A stretch of 64,000 nt of DNA, from positions 1,751,501-1,815,500 of the forward strand of contig NZ_CP118166.1 in assembly GCF_028748065.1 (NCBI RefSeq), written 5' to 3'. The position numbers and the translations under genes were made by a program. Origin of the DNA: Hyphococcus flavus (lineage in GTDB: Bacteria > Pseudomonadota > Alphaproteobacteria > Caulobacterales > Parvularculaceae). The notes under the pieces are model-generated. The model was not told the origin of the DNA. It saw only the letters and a program-made list of their open reading frames with translations, and ran no database searches. This document shows positions 26,738-36,020 of the stretch, in pieces. Each line of letters opens with the position of its first letter. Positions within the stretch are counted from its first letter, which is position 1.

Positions 26738-26840
26738 AGCGCCGGGCGAAAAAGTGGAATCCGGTTTTTCGCAAATCCGGCGCGGCAACTAAGAATCTAT
26801 ATCATCGGATGATGCAACCTTATCGCCCGATGATATAGAC
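26737..26840. repeat. Bipartite hairpin repeat: GTGGAATCCGG loop plus CTATATCATCGG hairpin
   Basis: First hairpin: GCGCCGG and CGAAAAA pair with TTTTTCG and CCGGCGC around loop GTGGAATCCGG, matching the loop of copy 1 at 19116-19160. Second hairpin: CTATATCATCGG (26797-26808) and CCGATGATATAG (26827-26838) form a perfect 12-bp stem. Placed between gph and the convergent small gene, so it may also terminate transcription. Confidence 0.72.
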
Positions 26841-26865
26841 TGCGTTCACTTTTTGTAGACGGGCT

Positions 26866-27066
26866 CTAGCTCGCTTCCGCCGGCACGAACTTGGTCGGCA
26901 TCCCGTTGACCATATTGCTGCGAATATCGGTCCGTGCCGAACGCATGGTTGAAACGAAACCTTCTTCCTTGGTTTCAACCACAACATCAAAGCCGCGTTT
27001 GCGCCAGAAATCCTGAATCTTAGCTGCGAGACGGCCAGCGCCGTCGCGATCACACAGGTCAGACAT
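26866..27066 (-). CDS. Small conserved-looking protein
   Basis: A 66-residue basic/acidic soluble protein (MSDLCDRDGAGRLAAKIQDF, ending PTKFVPAEAS). It has coding-like third-position GC and a GGGG sequence upstream of the ATG. The segment KIQDFWRKRGFDVVVETKEEGF looks like a compact alpha-beta unit. I do not recognise a family. It is divergent from the XRE/S24-like regulator, with a 228-nt AT-rich control region between, so it could be a regulatory target. Confidence 0.65.
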   Translation of the reverse strand: MSDLCDRDGAGRLAAKIQDFWRKRGFDVVVETKEEGFVSTMRSARTDIRSNMVNGMPTKFVPAEAS

Positions 27067-27262
27067 CGATTACCCCGATTTAGCCTATGAACGTTTCCAC
27101 CTTTGCTAGAATATAAGGTAGTCTGATTTTTTCAAGCCTGACTCAAATGTTTTTTATACTGGCCAGTTTACCGGAAAATGCGTTATACATTCACAGTTTA
27201 TAGGGTTGAAAGCGCATTTTTCTCGAACAGAGAAGAATTTTATCGCTTAGTTAGCAAGAATA

Positions 27263-27281
27263 TTATAAGTTAAACTTATAA
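27263..27281. promoter_or_regulatory. 19-bp perfect palindrome, candidate operator
   Basis: TTATAAGTTAAACTTATAA is a perfect 9+1+9 palindrome that ends just before the GAGG ribosome-binding site of the adjacent regulator gene. Its position suits autorepression by that HTH protein, but binding is an inference. Confidence 0.55.
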
Positions 27282-27294
27282 ATCGAGGATGATG

Positions 27295-27951
27295 ATGGAA
27301 CTGACCCATGCCGCCGCCACCCGGTCAATCGGTGATCGGATCCGCCAGGCCCGCAAAACCAAAGGGATGAGCCAGTCCGATCTGGCGAGCCGGGTCGGCG
27401 TCAGCCAGCCGGCGATCGCCAACTGGGAAAGCGGCATTCATGACCCGCGGCGGCTGACGCTCGCCAAACTGGCGGATGCGCTTGAGGCGCCGCTCGACTG
27501 GCTTGCGGCCGGCGACAGGTCCGCGGCGGAAAGCGACAAGCACGCCGCCGCCGCTTATATCCGCCGTCCTGTTCGGCATGTGCCAGTCGTCAGCCTACGG
27601 ACGGCTGCGTTGCTAGCCCGCGACCCCGGCGCGGATCCGCACGCTATGGCTGAAGATTATATTCCAGTGACGTTAGGGCCATCGAAACTGGTCGCTGTCT
27701 TTATCAATGATCCTGCGATTGATCTCGCATTTCTTCCGGACACTGTTGTGATTGTCGATTACGAAGACAAGATGCCGGACGATGGCGATTATTGTCTCAT
27801 TCATGTTGAGGAAACGCCGCTGGTGCGCCGGTGGAAATCCAATCCCGCGCGCCTTGAGCCGGTTTCCAGCCAGGATGGTCACCCGACGATCGCTTTTACA
27901 CCGTCAGTTACTATCATCGGCTGCGTGCGCGTTTCCATTCGCGTGCACTGA
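27295..27951 (+). CDS. XRE-family regulator with S24-like C-terminal domain
   Basis: About 218 residues; three consecutive ATG codons (27289, 27292, 27295) precede it and the last is best spaced from GAGG. Residues about 12-68 are an HTH_3 domain (RIRQARKTKGMSQSDLASRVGVSQ.. NWESG). Residues about 120-215 resemble the LexA/CI S24 fold (DDGDYCLIHVEETPLVRRW). The usual catalytic serine context (GDSM) reads INDPAI here and the usual lysine is in a VRRW context, so self-cleavage looks lost. Likely a transcriptional repressor sensing something other than RecA. A 19-bp palindrome overlies its leader. Confidence 0.85.
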   Translation: MELTHAAATRSIGDRIRQARKTKGMSQSDLASRVGVSQPAIANWESGIHDPRRLTLAKLADALEAPLDWLAAGDRSAAESDKHAAAAYIRRPVRHVPVVSLRTAALLARDPGADPHAMAEDYIPVTLGPSKLVAVFINDPAIDLAFLPDTVVIVDYEDKMPDDGDYCLIHVEETPLVRRWKSNPARLEPVSSQDGHPTIAFTPSVTIIGCVRVSIRVH

Positions 27952-27959
27952 CTTTTCTT

Positions 27960-30719
27960 TCAGGCGGCGCGCTTTTCATACATTTGCAGCATGTCAGGCA
28001 GCGTCTTGTGGACTTTCTGAAATTCCTGCACGACGATTTTGCAGGACGCTGAAAGATCAGCTATTTTCGCGCCGGCATGGGCTTTCGCTTCGATCTCCCC
28101 GCAGGCTTGCCCGAGCTTACGGGCGCCGACATTAACGCTCATGGATTTCAGCGCGTGCGCCGCCTTGGCGATGGCGGCGCTATCGCCAGTTTTTATGCTT
28201 GCAACCAAGTTCCGAACAGCATCTAGCGAGTGTTCTTTGTAAAGCTGCAGCGTGCGAACTGGCAGGTTTACGCTCCCCGACTGCATTGCGGCGATTTCAT
28301 CCAACACTTTTTTATCAAAGACCTCATCTTCGCCAGCGCTCTCAAACAGCGCCGGGGAGTCATCTTCTTCAATCAGAGTCGGCGCTGTCTGGTCTGGCGC
28401 GTAGTCGAGGAATTCACTGAGAACCGACGAAAGGGACGCAATCGTAAACGGTTTCGTCAAATAGGCGTCCATGCCGGCTTCGCGCCATTTTTGATCCGTC
28501 CCGGCGACATGCGCGGTGAGAGCGATAACCGGGGTTCGGTCCTTCTTTGCTTTGCGTTCCAACACGCGAATGGCCTGCGTCGCCTCAAACCCGTCCATTT
28601 CAGGCATGGAACAATCCATCAGTATAAGATCAAACTGTTGCGATTGGACGAGATGCACGGCTTCACGCCCGTCATTTGCAAGCGTTACCTCAAGGTTCAA
28701 TCGTGAAAGCGCTTCCTTGACGACCTCACGGTTGACCGGACTGTCATCGGCGGCCAGCACATGTTGCTTGTTGAATACAAGATGGCTTGCATCTGTTGTC
28801 GCCGTTTCCTGTAACGCGGCGACGCCGCGCAATTTATCATCAAGAATGCGATCGATTTGTTCCAGTACGTCGCGGCGCGACAGAGGCGCCATCAGCACAT
28901 CTTCCACAATACCGCTGCGGAGCAGTTCCTCCGGCTTTGTGTCGCCTAGTTCGCATACACAGATACGCGCCGGAATCCACTGGGCGTCGCCGCAACTGAT
29001 GGCTTCCTGATACGCTTCGAAAAAGTCCACAGAAGCGAAAATCATATCCGCATAGGCGATGTGCGGGCCGAGGTTCGCCGTGTCCTCGACGATGGTCGGA
29101 ATAACGCCGGTCTCGCGAATATAGCGGGCGAGCATTTTCGGCGTGGCTTCGCCGTCAATGGCGATAATGGCGCGTTTTTCCGTATCGACTTTTCTGGTTT
29201 CCAGCGCTGGCTGCAGCCGTTTCGCGGGGACCTTGAAGAAAAACTTCGATCCCTTTCCGGGCTTGCTGGTGAGGCCAAGCACGCCATTCATCGCTTCCAC
29301 CAGACGTCGGCTGATGGCCAGTCCCAGCCCGGTGCCGCCGAATTTTCGCGTTGTTGTCTGGTCCGCTTGCGAGAACGCTTCAAAAATCGCCGCTTGCTTG
29401 TCTTCAGGAATGCCGACGCCAGTGTCGGTTACCGAAAATTCGATCTCGCACGTGTTGGCGTCGCCGCCTTTTTGCAGCTTCGATCTGACTGCGACAACGA
29501 CGTGTCCTTCTTCGGTAAATTTGAGCGCGTTGTTTACGAGGTTCGAAATAATTTGACTGATGCGAACAGGATCGCCCTCAATTTCTTCCGGCGTTTCAGG
29601 CGAAACATACGCCGCGAGATCAATCCCCTTGGAGGATGCGCGCTCCCAGAACAGGCTAACGACGTCGTCAACAATGTCCGCCGGTCGAATGGGGATGGTT
29701 TCAAGTTCCAGCCGCCCGGCCTCGATTTTCGAAAAGTCGAGAATGTCGTTGATGATCGCAAGCAGGCTCTGCCCTGACTTCGCGATCACTTCAGCATAGC
29801 GCTTCTGCTGCGGCGCCAGCTTTGCTTTGCTCAAGAGGTCCGCCATCGCCAGCATGCCGTTCATGGGCGTTCGAATTTCATGGCTCATGGTGGCGAGGAA
29901 ATCGGACTTCGCCATGTTCGCTGCTTCGGCGGATTCTTTTGCGTCGCGATACTGCGCCGTTCTGCGCTCGACAATCTTGGTCAGGTTTTGCTGATGCGCT
30001 TTCAGTTTATTATCGCGTTCCTGAATGTGACCAAGCATGGTGTTGAATGTATCGACGAGCTGCGCGGTTTCATCATCTTCGGTCGCTTCGGCGCGCACGC
30101 TGAAATCCTCGGACTCACGCACGCGGCCCATGACTTTTGCAAGCGATAGAATAGGGTCGGTGATGGCGCGCTGCATTTTCAAGGCGATCAACACGCCGAT
30201 CCCGCCGGCGAAAATCGCGGCGACAAAGGCGTCGTATAAAAGCAGGCCGATCCGTTCCGACAATGATCCGGTATTTGAATGAATGGTCAGCGACGCGACG
30301 GTTTGGCCGCCATGAACAATGGGCACTGATACTGTCGTTGATCGCGAAGTCAGCATTGATAGCGCTGAATCTTCCGGAATGAGAGAATTCTTCTTGTCTT
30401 CAATGACAGCGGTGGTGCTGCCAAGCTCGGTAAAGGTCGCGCCATCAGGCGTTTCAACCCGAACATGTTCTATGGTTGGAATGTATGAGATAGCGCGAAG
30501 GGCGTTTAATGTGGCGCTCTTGTCAGCGTTATGAACATGCTCGGAAATTGCAGATGAAAACACGTTTGCCGACGCATAAAGCTCAGCGCGCTTCCCGGCG
30601 CCATACTGATCCATCTCGCGCCATACCGATGACGCTGTCGCGATTGCAACAGCACCAAAAATAGCCACGACGACAAGCGTCGTCAGTCGGCTGCGCAGCG
30701 ATTTTGAGCGCTGAGACAT
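27960..30719 (-). CDS. Hybrid sensor histidine kinase with receiver and HPt domains
   Basis: A 919-residue BarA-type phosphorelay protein. Membrane segments at about 12-32 and 160-182 enclose a periplasmic sensor; HAMP follows (about 182-240). HisKA carries His280 in ATMSHEIRTPMNG; the ATPase shows NLVNNALKF, DTGVGIP and GGTGLGLAIS. Residues about 515-630 look like a degenerate receiver without the aspartate. A full receiver follows with Asp702 in LILMDCSMPEMDG and a C-terminal HPt with His855 in KAAHALKSMS. The stop is 8 nt from the convergent regulator stop. Signal and output are unknown. Confidence 0.93.
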   Translation of the reverse strand: MSQRSKSLRSRLTTLVVVAIFGAVAIATASSVWREMDQYGAGKRAELYASANVFSSAISEHVHNADKSATLNALRAISYIPTIEHVRVETPDGATFTELGSTTAVIEDKKNSLIPEDSALSMLTSRSTTVSVPIVHGGQTVASLTIHSNTGSLSERIGLLLYDAFVAAIFAGGIGVLIALKMQRAITDPILSLAKVMGRVRESEDFSVRAEATEDDETAQLVDTFNTMLGHIQERDNKLKAHQQNLTKIVERRTAQYRDAKESAEAANMAKSDFLATMSHEIRTPMNGMLAMADLLSKAKLAPQQKRYAEVIAKSGQSLLAIINDILDFSKIEAGRLELETIPIRPADIVDDVVSLFWERASSKGIDLAAYVSPETPEEIEGDPVRISQIISNLVNNALKFTEEGHVVVAVRSKLQKGGDANTCEIEFSVTDTGVGIPEDKQAAIFEAFSQADQTTTRKFGGTGLGLAISRRLVEAMNGVLGLTSKPGKGSKFFFKVPAKRLQPALETRKVDTEKRAIIAIDGEATPKMLARYIRETGVIPTIVEDTANLGPHIAYADMIFASVDFFEAYQEAISCGDAQWIPARICVCELGDTKPEELLRSGIVEDVLMAPLSRRDVLEQIDRILDDKLRGVAALQETATTDASHLVFNKQHVLAADDSPVNREVVKEALSRLNLEVTLANDGREAVHLVQSQQFDLILMDCSMPEMDGFEATQAIRVLERKAKKDRTPVIALTAHVAGTDQKWREAGMDAYLTKPFTIASLSSVLSEFLDYAPDQTAPTLIEEDDSPALFESAGEDEVFDKKVLDEIAAMQSGSVNLPVRTLQLYKEHSLDAVRNLVASIKTGDSAAIAKAAHALKSMSVNVGARKLGQACGEIEAKAHAGAKIADLSASCKIVVQEFQKVHKTLPDMLQMYEKRAA

Positions 30720-30895
30720 CGCTCCCGCATCAATTCCCTAATGAATTCCTAACCAGGAGGATGCACGCAATTGTTTGAAATTTAATTTCTTATCGAAAAA
30801 AGGAAGCGAAAAAATCGGTTGTTAAGATAAGTTTGCGTTAATTCTCCGGCTGGCGAGCGATAGGCCCGATCGCTTGCTTAGAGGGAGAGTATTCG

Positions 30896-32065
30896 GTGGC
30901 GTCTGGCACAAGCATAATTCTCGTTGATGATGATCCGGTGATGAGGGAGCTGGCGACGGCGAAACTCATTGAAGCGGGATATGTTGTCCATCAGGCTTGT
31001 AACGGCGCCGAAGGATTAAAGCTTGTACAAACGGAAAACGTGTCGCTCGTCATATCCGATATCGATATGCCGGTGATGAACGGCTATGAACTGACCGAGG
31101 CGATCCGCAAGGATGATGCGATCAGTGAAACGCCGGTGATGGTGATTACCGCCAGCGATCGCGCAGACGCTGTTGATCGTGCATTCGCCGCCGGCGCCAC
31201 CTCGTTTCTCGCGAAACCGATGAACTGGTCGCTGTTCAATCATGCGGTGAAATTCGTTTTGCGGGCCAGCGACGACAGAAAAGCCTTACGGACAGCGCGG
31301 GATCAGGCGGAAGCCGGCGCAAGATTTAAAGACAGTCTGATGTCTGTCATGAGCCACGAGCTCAGAACGCCATTGAATGCGATTATTGGGTTCGGGCAAA
31401 TCATCGCCGAACAGTTCGGCAAGGAAAAAGACAATCTGCATCAGGAATATGCTGATTACATCATCGACAGCGGACGGCGGCTTTTGAATTCTGTATCGGA
31501 TATGCTTCTGGCGTCCGATGCCCGGTCCGGGCCCATCGCCATCAACGATGTTGACGTATCAGCGAGCGAGTTGATCGAGGAAGCGGTGGCGGGCTTGCAG
31601 AAAACGATGGACCTCGCAGAAGCTGAAACGACGATCCGCATGGCTTCATCTGATATCGAAATCACTTGCGACCGGGTTCTAGTGGCGCGGGCGGTGCAAA
31701 AACTTATTGATAACGCCGTGAAGTTTTCTCCCAAGGGCGTCAAAATTCTCATCGGCGGCGCGCTGACGAAACAGGGCGATCTCGCGATTGTCGTCAAGGA
31801 TGACGGGCCGGGGATCAGCGCTGACAAGCTGGACGACGTCTGCGCTCCGTTTGCGCAAATGGACATGTCGATCCGGCGCTCAAAAGAAGGGCTCGGACTT
31901 GGTTTGCCGCTGGTGCAGGCCATCGCCGCGGCCCATGGCGGCGTATTTCGCCTCGATTCAACGCCAGGCGAGGGAACCCGGGCGATTTTATCGTTCCCAT
32001 CCAGCCGCGTCAGGTCCATGTCGAAAGCATCGGCGCAGTCAAATTCCAATCAACAGGTTGCTTGA
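30896..32065 (+). CDS. Receiver-histidine kinase protein
   Basis: A 389-residue cytoplasmic protein from GTG 30896, preceded by GAGGGAGAG. Residues about 5-122 form a receiver with Asp55 in LVISDIDMPVMNG and lysine in FLAKPMN; residues about 145-370 a HisKA/HATPase kinase with His154 in SVMSHELRTPLNAIIG, KLIDNAVKFS, DDGPGIS and EGLGLGLPLV. With an input receiver it is probably phosphorylated by another kinase, and the divergent hybrid kinase (gap 176 nt) is the obvious candidate. Confidence 0.92.
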   Translation: MASGTSIILVDDDPVMRELATAKLIEAGYVVHQACNGAEGLKLVQTENVSLVISDIDMPVMNGYELTEAIRKDDAISETPVMVITASDRADAVDRAFAAGATSFLAKPMNWSLFNHAVKFVLRASDDRKALRTARDQAEAGARFKDSLMSVMSHELRTPLNAIIGFGQIIAEQFGKEKDNLHQEYADYIIDSGRRLLNSVSDMLLASDARSGPIAINDVDVSASELIEEAVAGLQKTMDLAEAETTIRMASSDIEITCDRVLVARAVQKLIDNAVKFSPKGVKILIGGALTKQGDLAIVVKDDGPGISADKLDDVCAPFAQMDMSIRRSKEGLGLGLPLVQAIAAAHGGVFRLDSTPGEGTRAILSFPSSRVRSMSKASAQSNSNQQVA

Positions 32066-32439
32066 GCGGCTGTATTCAGGCGCGACACAGTTCAGGGTTT
32101 TTATTAACCTGAAGCGGGCTGAACTGTGACTTTAATGTTCCACCGGTTTCCCTAGTCATTGCGTGATTGGCTCGTTAACGCGCCCATTAACTTTTTATTG
32201 AATAATTCCAACCAGTTTTAACCATAACGGCAAATCTATGTTGCGTTGCGGTATTGTCGGCCGCCAAAGCCGTTTGTTGTAATTTTGTAACGCAAAGAGA
32301 CGGAGCGCAGTTGCGCTCGAACGTTCACTGGACGCAAGGCCGCAGGTGAGCAAATAGTTAAGGATCAAAATTCGGCTCAGGCAAGGTAGTCGATACAGCC
32401 AAGCCCCGGTCAGGGAGGGGCTAAATCAGGGGTTAGAAC
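32066..32439 (+). other. Gene-free stretch with long hairpin, upstream of TonB receptor
   Basis: 374 nt without a gene. CACAGTTCAG (32086-32095) and CTGAACTGTG (32119-32128) form a perfect 10-bp stem just after the kinase stop, without a T-run. The rest is AT-richer around 32170-32260 and must hold the receptor promoter; I cannot identify a Fur box or riboswitch. Confidence 0.5.
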
Positions 32440-35295
32440 ATGAAAAAGGATTCCACGCTTACCGTAAACGCCGCGCGCCTGCTGACTGGCGTCGCGCTGA
32501 GCGCTGTTATTGCCGGGAACGCTGCGGCGCAGGTCCGGGACGAAATTGTGGTCACCTCTCAGCGCACCGAACAGTCGCTGCAGGATGTGCCGATTTCCGT
32601 TACGGCGTTTTCTGGCGGCGATCTCGATGCGCAGCAGATCGAGAGCTTCAACGACATTCAGATGAACACGCCGAACTTTTCGTTCACGCGTTCGCAATTC
32701 ACCGGTTCGACAATCGTTATTCGCGGTGTCGGCGCGCTGGCTGTTGGCGCTGACTCAGAACCGGCGCTCTCCATTCATATGAACGACCTGCCGCTTGATG
32801 CGCCGCGTCTTTTTGAAACTGAATTTTTTGACGTGGAACGGATCGAGGTTCTGCGCGGCCCGCAAGGCACGCTGTTTGGCCGCAACGCGACCGGCGGTGT
32901 CGTTAACGTCATCACTGCAAAAGCGAATCCTGACGGCGTTGAAGCGCATGCTGACGTCGAAGTCGGCAACTACAGCTCTGTCAAATTCAAAGGTGCGCTG
33001 AACCTTCCTGTCAGCGACACGCTGGCGCTTCGCGTCGCTGGCACGACCATCAACCGCGATGGTTATACGACGAACGAATTTGACGGCAGCGACGTCGATG
33101 ATCGCAACATCTGGGCGGTGCGTGGTTCGCTACGCTGGTATCCGACGGATAATACGACAGTCGATGTGACCGTCAGCCATATGCGTGAGGATGATTCGCG
33201 TCTTCGTCACTCGAACACCACCTGTACGCGCGATCCGAGCGGCGTGCGCGGGTGTTTGCCTGGCATTCAGGGTAATGACCAGCCGCATCTGGCCGGTACG
33301 ACCCATATTCTTTCATCTGCTGAAACCTTCGAAACGCTCGGCGGTCTGCTGGGCTCGCCAGGTCTCGGCGCATTTGGGTTGTTCTCGGTTGCGGGTGATC
33401 CGAACCTGACCCAGCCGGCGCGCTCTGCTGACAATCGCGTCATCAACACTAACTTTAATCCTATCTACAACGCTGAAGAGACGATCTTCATGGCGAATAT
33501 CCGCCATGACTTCGATAATTTCAGTGTCAAGCTGACGGGCGGTTATGGCGACTCACGTATTAGCCAGTTCCAGGACCAGCTCAATGACTTTGGAGCTGAA
33601 ACAGCGCTCAGCGGCGCAATGCTGCCGCTTGTGTTGGCTGGCACGATCCCGATAACCTATAATGCTCTTTATGCAGACGGCTTGTTGCCGGTTTCCGGGT
33701 TTGATGAAGGAAGCGCCGGTTTCATCGGCGGCAATATTCTTCAGCAATCCAATACGTTTTCAACGATCGAGCAAAGTATCGGTCAGTCTGACTACTGGTC
33801 GATTGAAGGCATCGGTACGTCCAATTTTGACGGACCGTTTAACTTCCTGCTTGGAGCCAGCTACTCAAGCTCCGAAGGGTTTGCGGATTTCTATACTTCC
33901 GGCAACAGCCTCGACTATTTGTCAGCGGTTCTCGCCAGTGTTGGTTTTGCCGACGGCACGAGCATTTACGCGCCGTATTTCCGGTCAGACGGCTCGGCTG
34001 AGCGGAAATCGACTTCCGTTTTTGGCGAGATTTATGTCGATCTTTCCGACACGCTGCGCTTTACCGGCGGCGTTCGCTATAACCATGACGAAAAATCCAT
34101 TCAGGACCGCGCCCTGTTGCTCGACAGCTTCCTGGCGCTGGCTGGGGGCGATCCGGGCCTTGCGCCGCCGTTTGGCATGGGCACCGCGCCGGTCGTCGTT
34201 CCTCTTGGCACGACGGACGTGACGGCGGGTCTTGATGTCATCAACCCGCGCCGTGTTGATACAGTCGATTTTGATGAGTTCACCGGTCGTGCCGTGCTCG
34301 ACTGGCAGATGACAGACAACGCGCTTTTATATCTCTCCTATTCGCGCGGTTATAAGCCTGGCGGCTTTAACGCTCCGGCATCAGTTGGTCTAGGCGTTCA
34401 GCCGACTTATGAGCCTGAGTTCATCAACGCCTACGAGATTGGCCTCAAATCGAACCTGTTCGAAGGCGTGCTTCAGGCGAACCTTACAGGTTTCTATTAT
34501 GATTATTCGGGTCTTCAGGTTTCGAAGATCATCAACCGGACCTCGGTCAACGAAAACGTCGATGCAACGATCTGGGGCGTCGAAGGTGAGTTCATTCTTC
34601 GTCCGACAGACAACCTGCGCCTGAACAGCACGGTTTCCTATCTCAATACGGAAATCGGCGAGTTCATGAGCTTTGACCCGGGCAACCCGACGGCCGGCGA
34701 TCCGGATGCGGATCTGTTCAAGGACCTCACCAATGCTGCGAACTGTGTTGTTCGCAACAACGGCGCGCCGTCACTGATCGGTCAGCTAGCTAATCCGCTG
34801 GCGCCGGCTGGTCCGACGAACCCGTTAATCACGCCGTTCACGGTCTGCGACGCAATTCTCGAGCCTGCCATTGCAGCCAGAAACGGTCTTCTCATGACCA
34901 ATTATGAGCTGCTTGCCGGTATCGAACAGAACCTTGAAGGTAACCGTTTGCCAGGCGCGCCGGAATTCTCGTTCAGCGTCGGTGCGGAATACACATTCCC
35001 AATGGGCACCTTCGCAGAAGTCACGCCGCGGATCGATTACTACTGGCAGGACGACTTCTACACTCGCGTCTTCAACACCGATGGTGACCTTGTCGAAGGC
35101 TGGGATGTGATGAACGCGCAAGTCACGGTCAACTCTGTTGACGGTCCGTGGTATGTGCGGTTCTTCATGCAGAATGTCCTGAATGACGAACAGATCACCG
35201 GCCAGTATCTGCAGGACCAGTCCGCCGGCCTGATCACCAATATCTTCCTTCAGGAACCACGCCGTTACGGCGTTGCCGTGGGCGCTCGGTTCTAA
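32440..35295 (+). CDS. TonB-dependent receptor
   Basis: A 951-residue outer-membrane receptor with signal peptide ending GNAAAQ. A TonB-box-like DEIVVTSQR follows, then the plug (SVTAFSGGDLDAQQIESF, VIRGVGA, VERIEVLRGPQGTLFGRNATGG) and a 22-strand barrel ending in VGARF. GGFNAPAS and YEIGLKSNLFEG are typical of the large receptor family of Sphingomonadales/Caulobacterales-type bacteria that import plant or algal compounds, iron chelates or sugars. No neighbouring transport or catabolic gene hints at the ligand. Strong terminator follows. Confidence 0.95.
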   Translation: MKKDSTLTVNAARLLTGVALSAVIAGNAAAQVRDEIVVTSQRTEQSLQDVPISVTAFSGGDLDAQQIESFNDIQMNTPNFSFTRSQFTGSTIVIRGVGALAVGADSEPALSIHMNDLPLDAPRLFETEFFDVERIEVLRGPQGTLFGRNATGGVVNVITAKANPDGVEAHADVEVGNYSSVKFKGALNLPVSDTLALRVAGTTINRDGYTTNEFDGSDVDDRNIWAVRGSLRWYPTDNTTVDVTVSHMREDDSRLRHSNTTCTRDPSGVRGCLPGIQGNDQPHLAGTTHILSSAETFETLGGLLGSPGLGAFGLFSVAGDPNLTQPARSADNRVINTNFNPIYNAEETIFMANIRHDFDNFSVKLTGGYGDSRISQFQDQLNDFGAETALSGAMLPLVLAGTIPITYNALYADGLLPVSGFDEGSAGFIGGNILQQSNTFSTIEQSIGQSDYWSIEGIGTSNFDGPFNFLLGASYSSSEGFADFYTSGNSLDYLSAVLASVGFADGTSIYAPYFRSDGSAERKSTSVFGEIYVDLSDTLRFTGGVRYNHDEKSIQDRALLLDSFLALAGGDPGLAPPFGMGTAPVVVPLGTTDVTAGLDVINPRRVDTVDFDEFTGRAVLDWQMTDNALLYLSYSRGYKPGGFNAPASVGLGVQPTYEPEFINAYEIGLKSNLFEGVLQANLTGFYYDYSGLQVSKIINRTSVNENVDATIWGVEGEFILRPTDNLRLNSTVSYLNTEIGEFMSFDPGNPTAGDPDADLFKDLTNAANCVVRNNGAPSLIGQLANPLAPAGPTNPLITPFTVCDAILEPAIAARNGLLMTNYELLAGIEQNLEGNRLPGAPEFSFSVGAEYTFPMGTFAEVTPRIDYYWQDDFYTRVFNTDGDLVEGWDVMNAQVTVNSVDGPWYVRFFMQNVLNDEQITGQYLQDQSAGLITNIFLQEPRRYGVAVGARF

Positions 35296-35321
35296 ATCGC
35301 CGGACGCGAAGAGGGGATCGC

Positions 35322-35353
35322 AAAACGGGCGGCCTTTTGGCCGCCCGTTTTTT
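35322..35353 (+). terminator. Rho-independent terminator of TonB receptor
   Basis: AAACGGGCGGCC and GGCCGCCCGTTT form a perfect 12-bp stem with a TTTT loop, followed by a T-run. It lies 27 nt after the stop codon. Confidence 0.95.
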
Positions 35354-35450
35354 ATGGCGGCCACCTGCATTGATAAAATTTTCTCTATTTATTTCATCGG
35401 ACCGAAAGACTGTTTTGCGCATCCTTAAGTTGCGTATGCATGCAAGCGGG

Positions 35451-35858
35451 ATGATGGCGATGGCGTTTGGCGGGAAACAAAATGCGGCCGCGATGCGGAT
35501 CAGTTCGGATCGATTGGCGGGAATTGCCGGCGGCGTCGGCGCTGCGCCAGCGGCAGATGCGGGCGCCTCGTCCGGTCCTGCCTATCGCCGGGTAATAGAG
35601 CCCGATCTCTCTCGCATGCGCCCGCGCAGTGTCGATGAATGCGAAGAAGCGCGTAAGCGGCGCCTTGCAGCAAAAACCGTCAACTTCACCGCGACGATCA
35701 TCGCGCGGCTGGTCATCATGGCGGCTTTGGGCAAATTCGGTTTTGACCTTTACCAGATGACAGGAACGGTTCATCGCGGCGTGGCGCTCGGCATGTTCGC
35801 CATGCTGGCTGACCTTGGCCGGGTCATGCTGAAGGCCATGACGCCCGGTACAAAATAG
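35451..35858 (+). CDS. Small hypothetical membrane protein
   Basis: About 135 residues if started at ATG 35451; starts at 35436 or 35454 are alternatives. The N-terminal half is Gly/Ala-rich and probably disordered (GGVGAAPAADAGASSG), then a basic helix EEARKRRLAAKTVNF leads into one or two hydrophobic segments (TATIIARLVIMAALGKFGFDL, GVALGMFAMLADLGRVML). I do not recognise a family. It stands alone between the receptor terminator and a tiny membrane-protein gene. Confidence 0.65.
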   Translation: MMAMAFGGKQNAAAMRISSDRLAGIAGGVGAAPAADAGASSGPAYRRVIEPDLSRMRPRSVDECEEARKRRLAAKTVNFTATIIARLVIMAALGKFGFDLYQMTGTVHRGVALGMFAMLADLGRVMLKAMTPGTK

Positions 35859-36020
35859 CCCGCCGTCGCAACTTCATAGGGTTCGCCGCAAAATCGCCAC
35901 ATTGTGACAAGCCGTGAGGGTGAATACCCTTGTTCCGTCCATGCACAGCCCTATTTCGACCATCGAAGCCGCACCCAATGACGCCTGTCTTTGAGACGTC
36001 TTTTATGGGGAGAAAGAAAC

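Noticed and set aside
32170-32200. TTAA..TTAA considered as a CtrA box upstream of the TonB receptor
   Set aside because: Spacing is 8 nt instead of the consensus 7, and no second site supports it.
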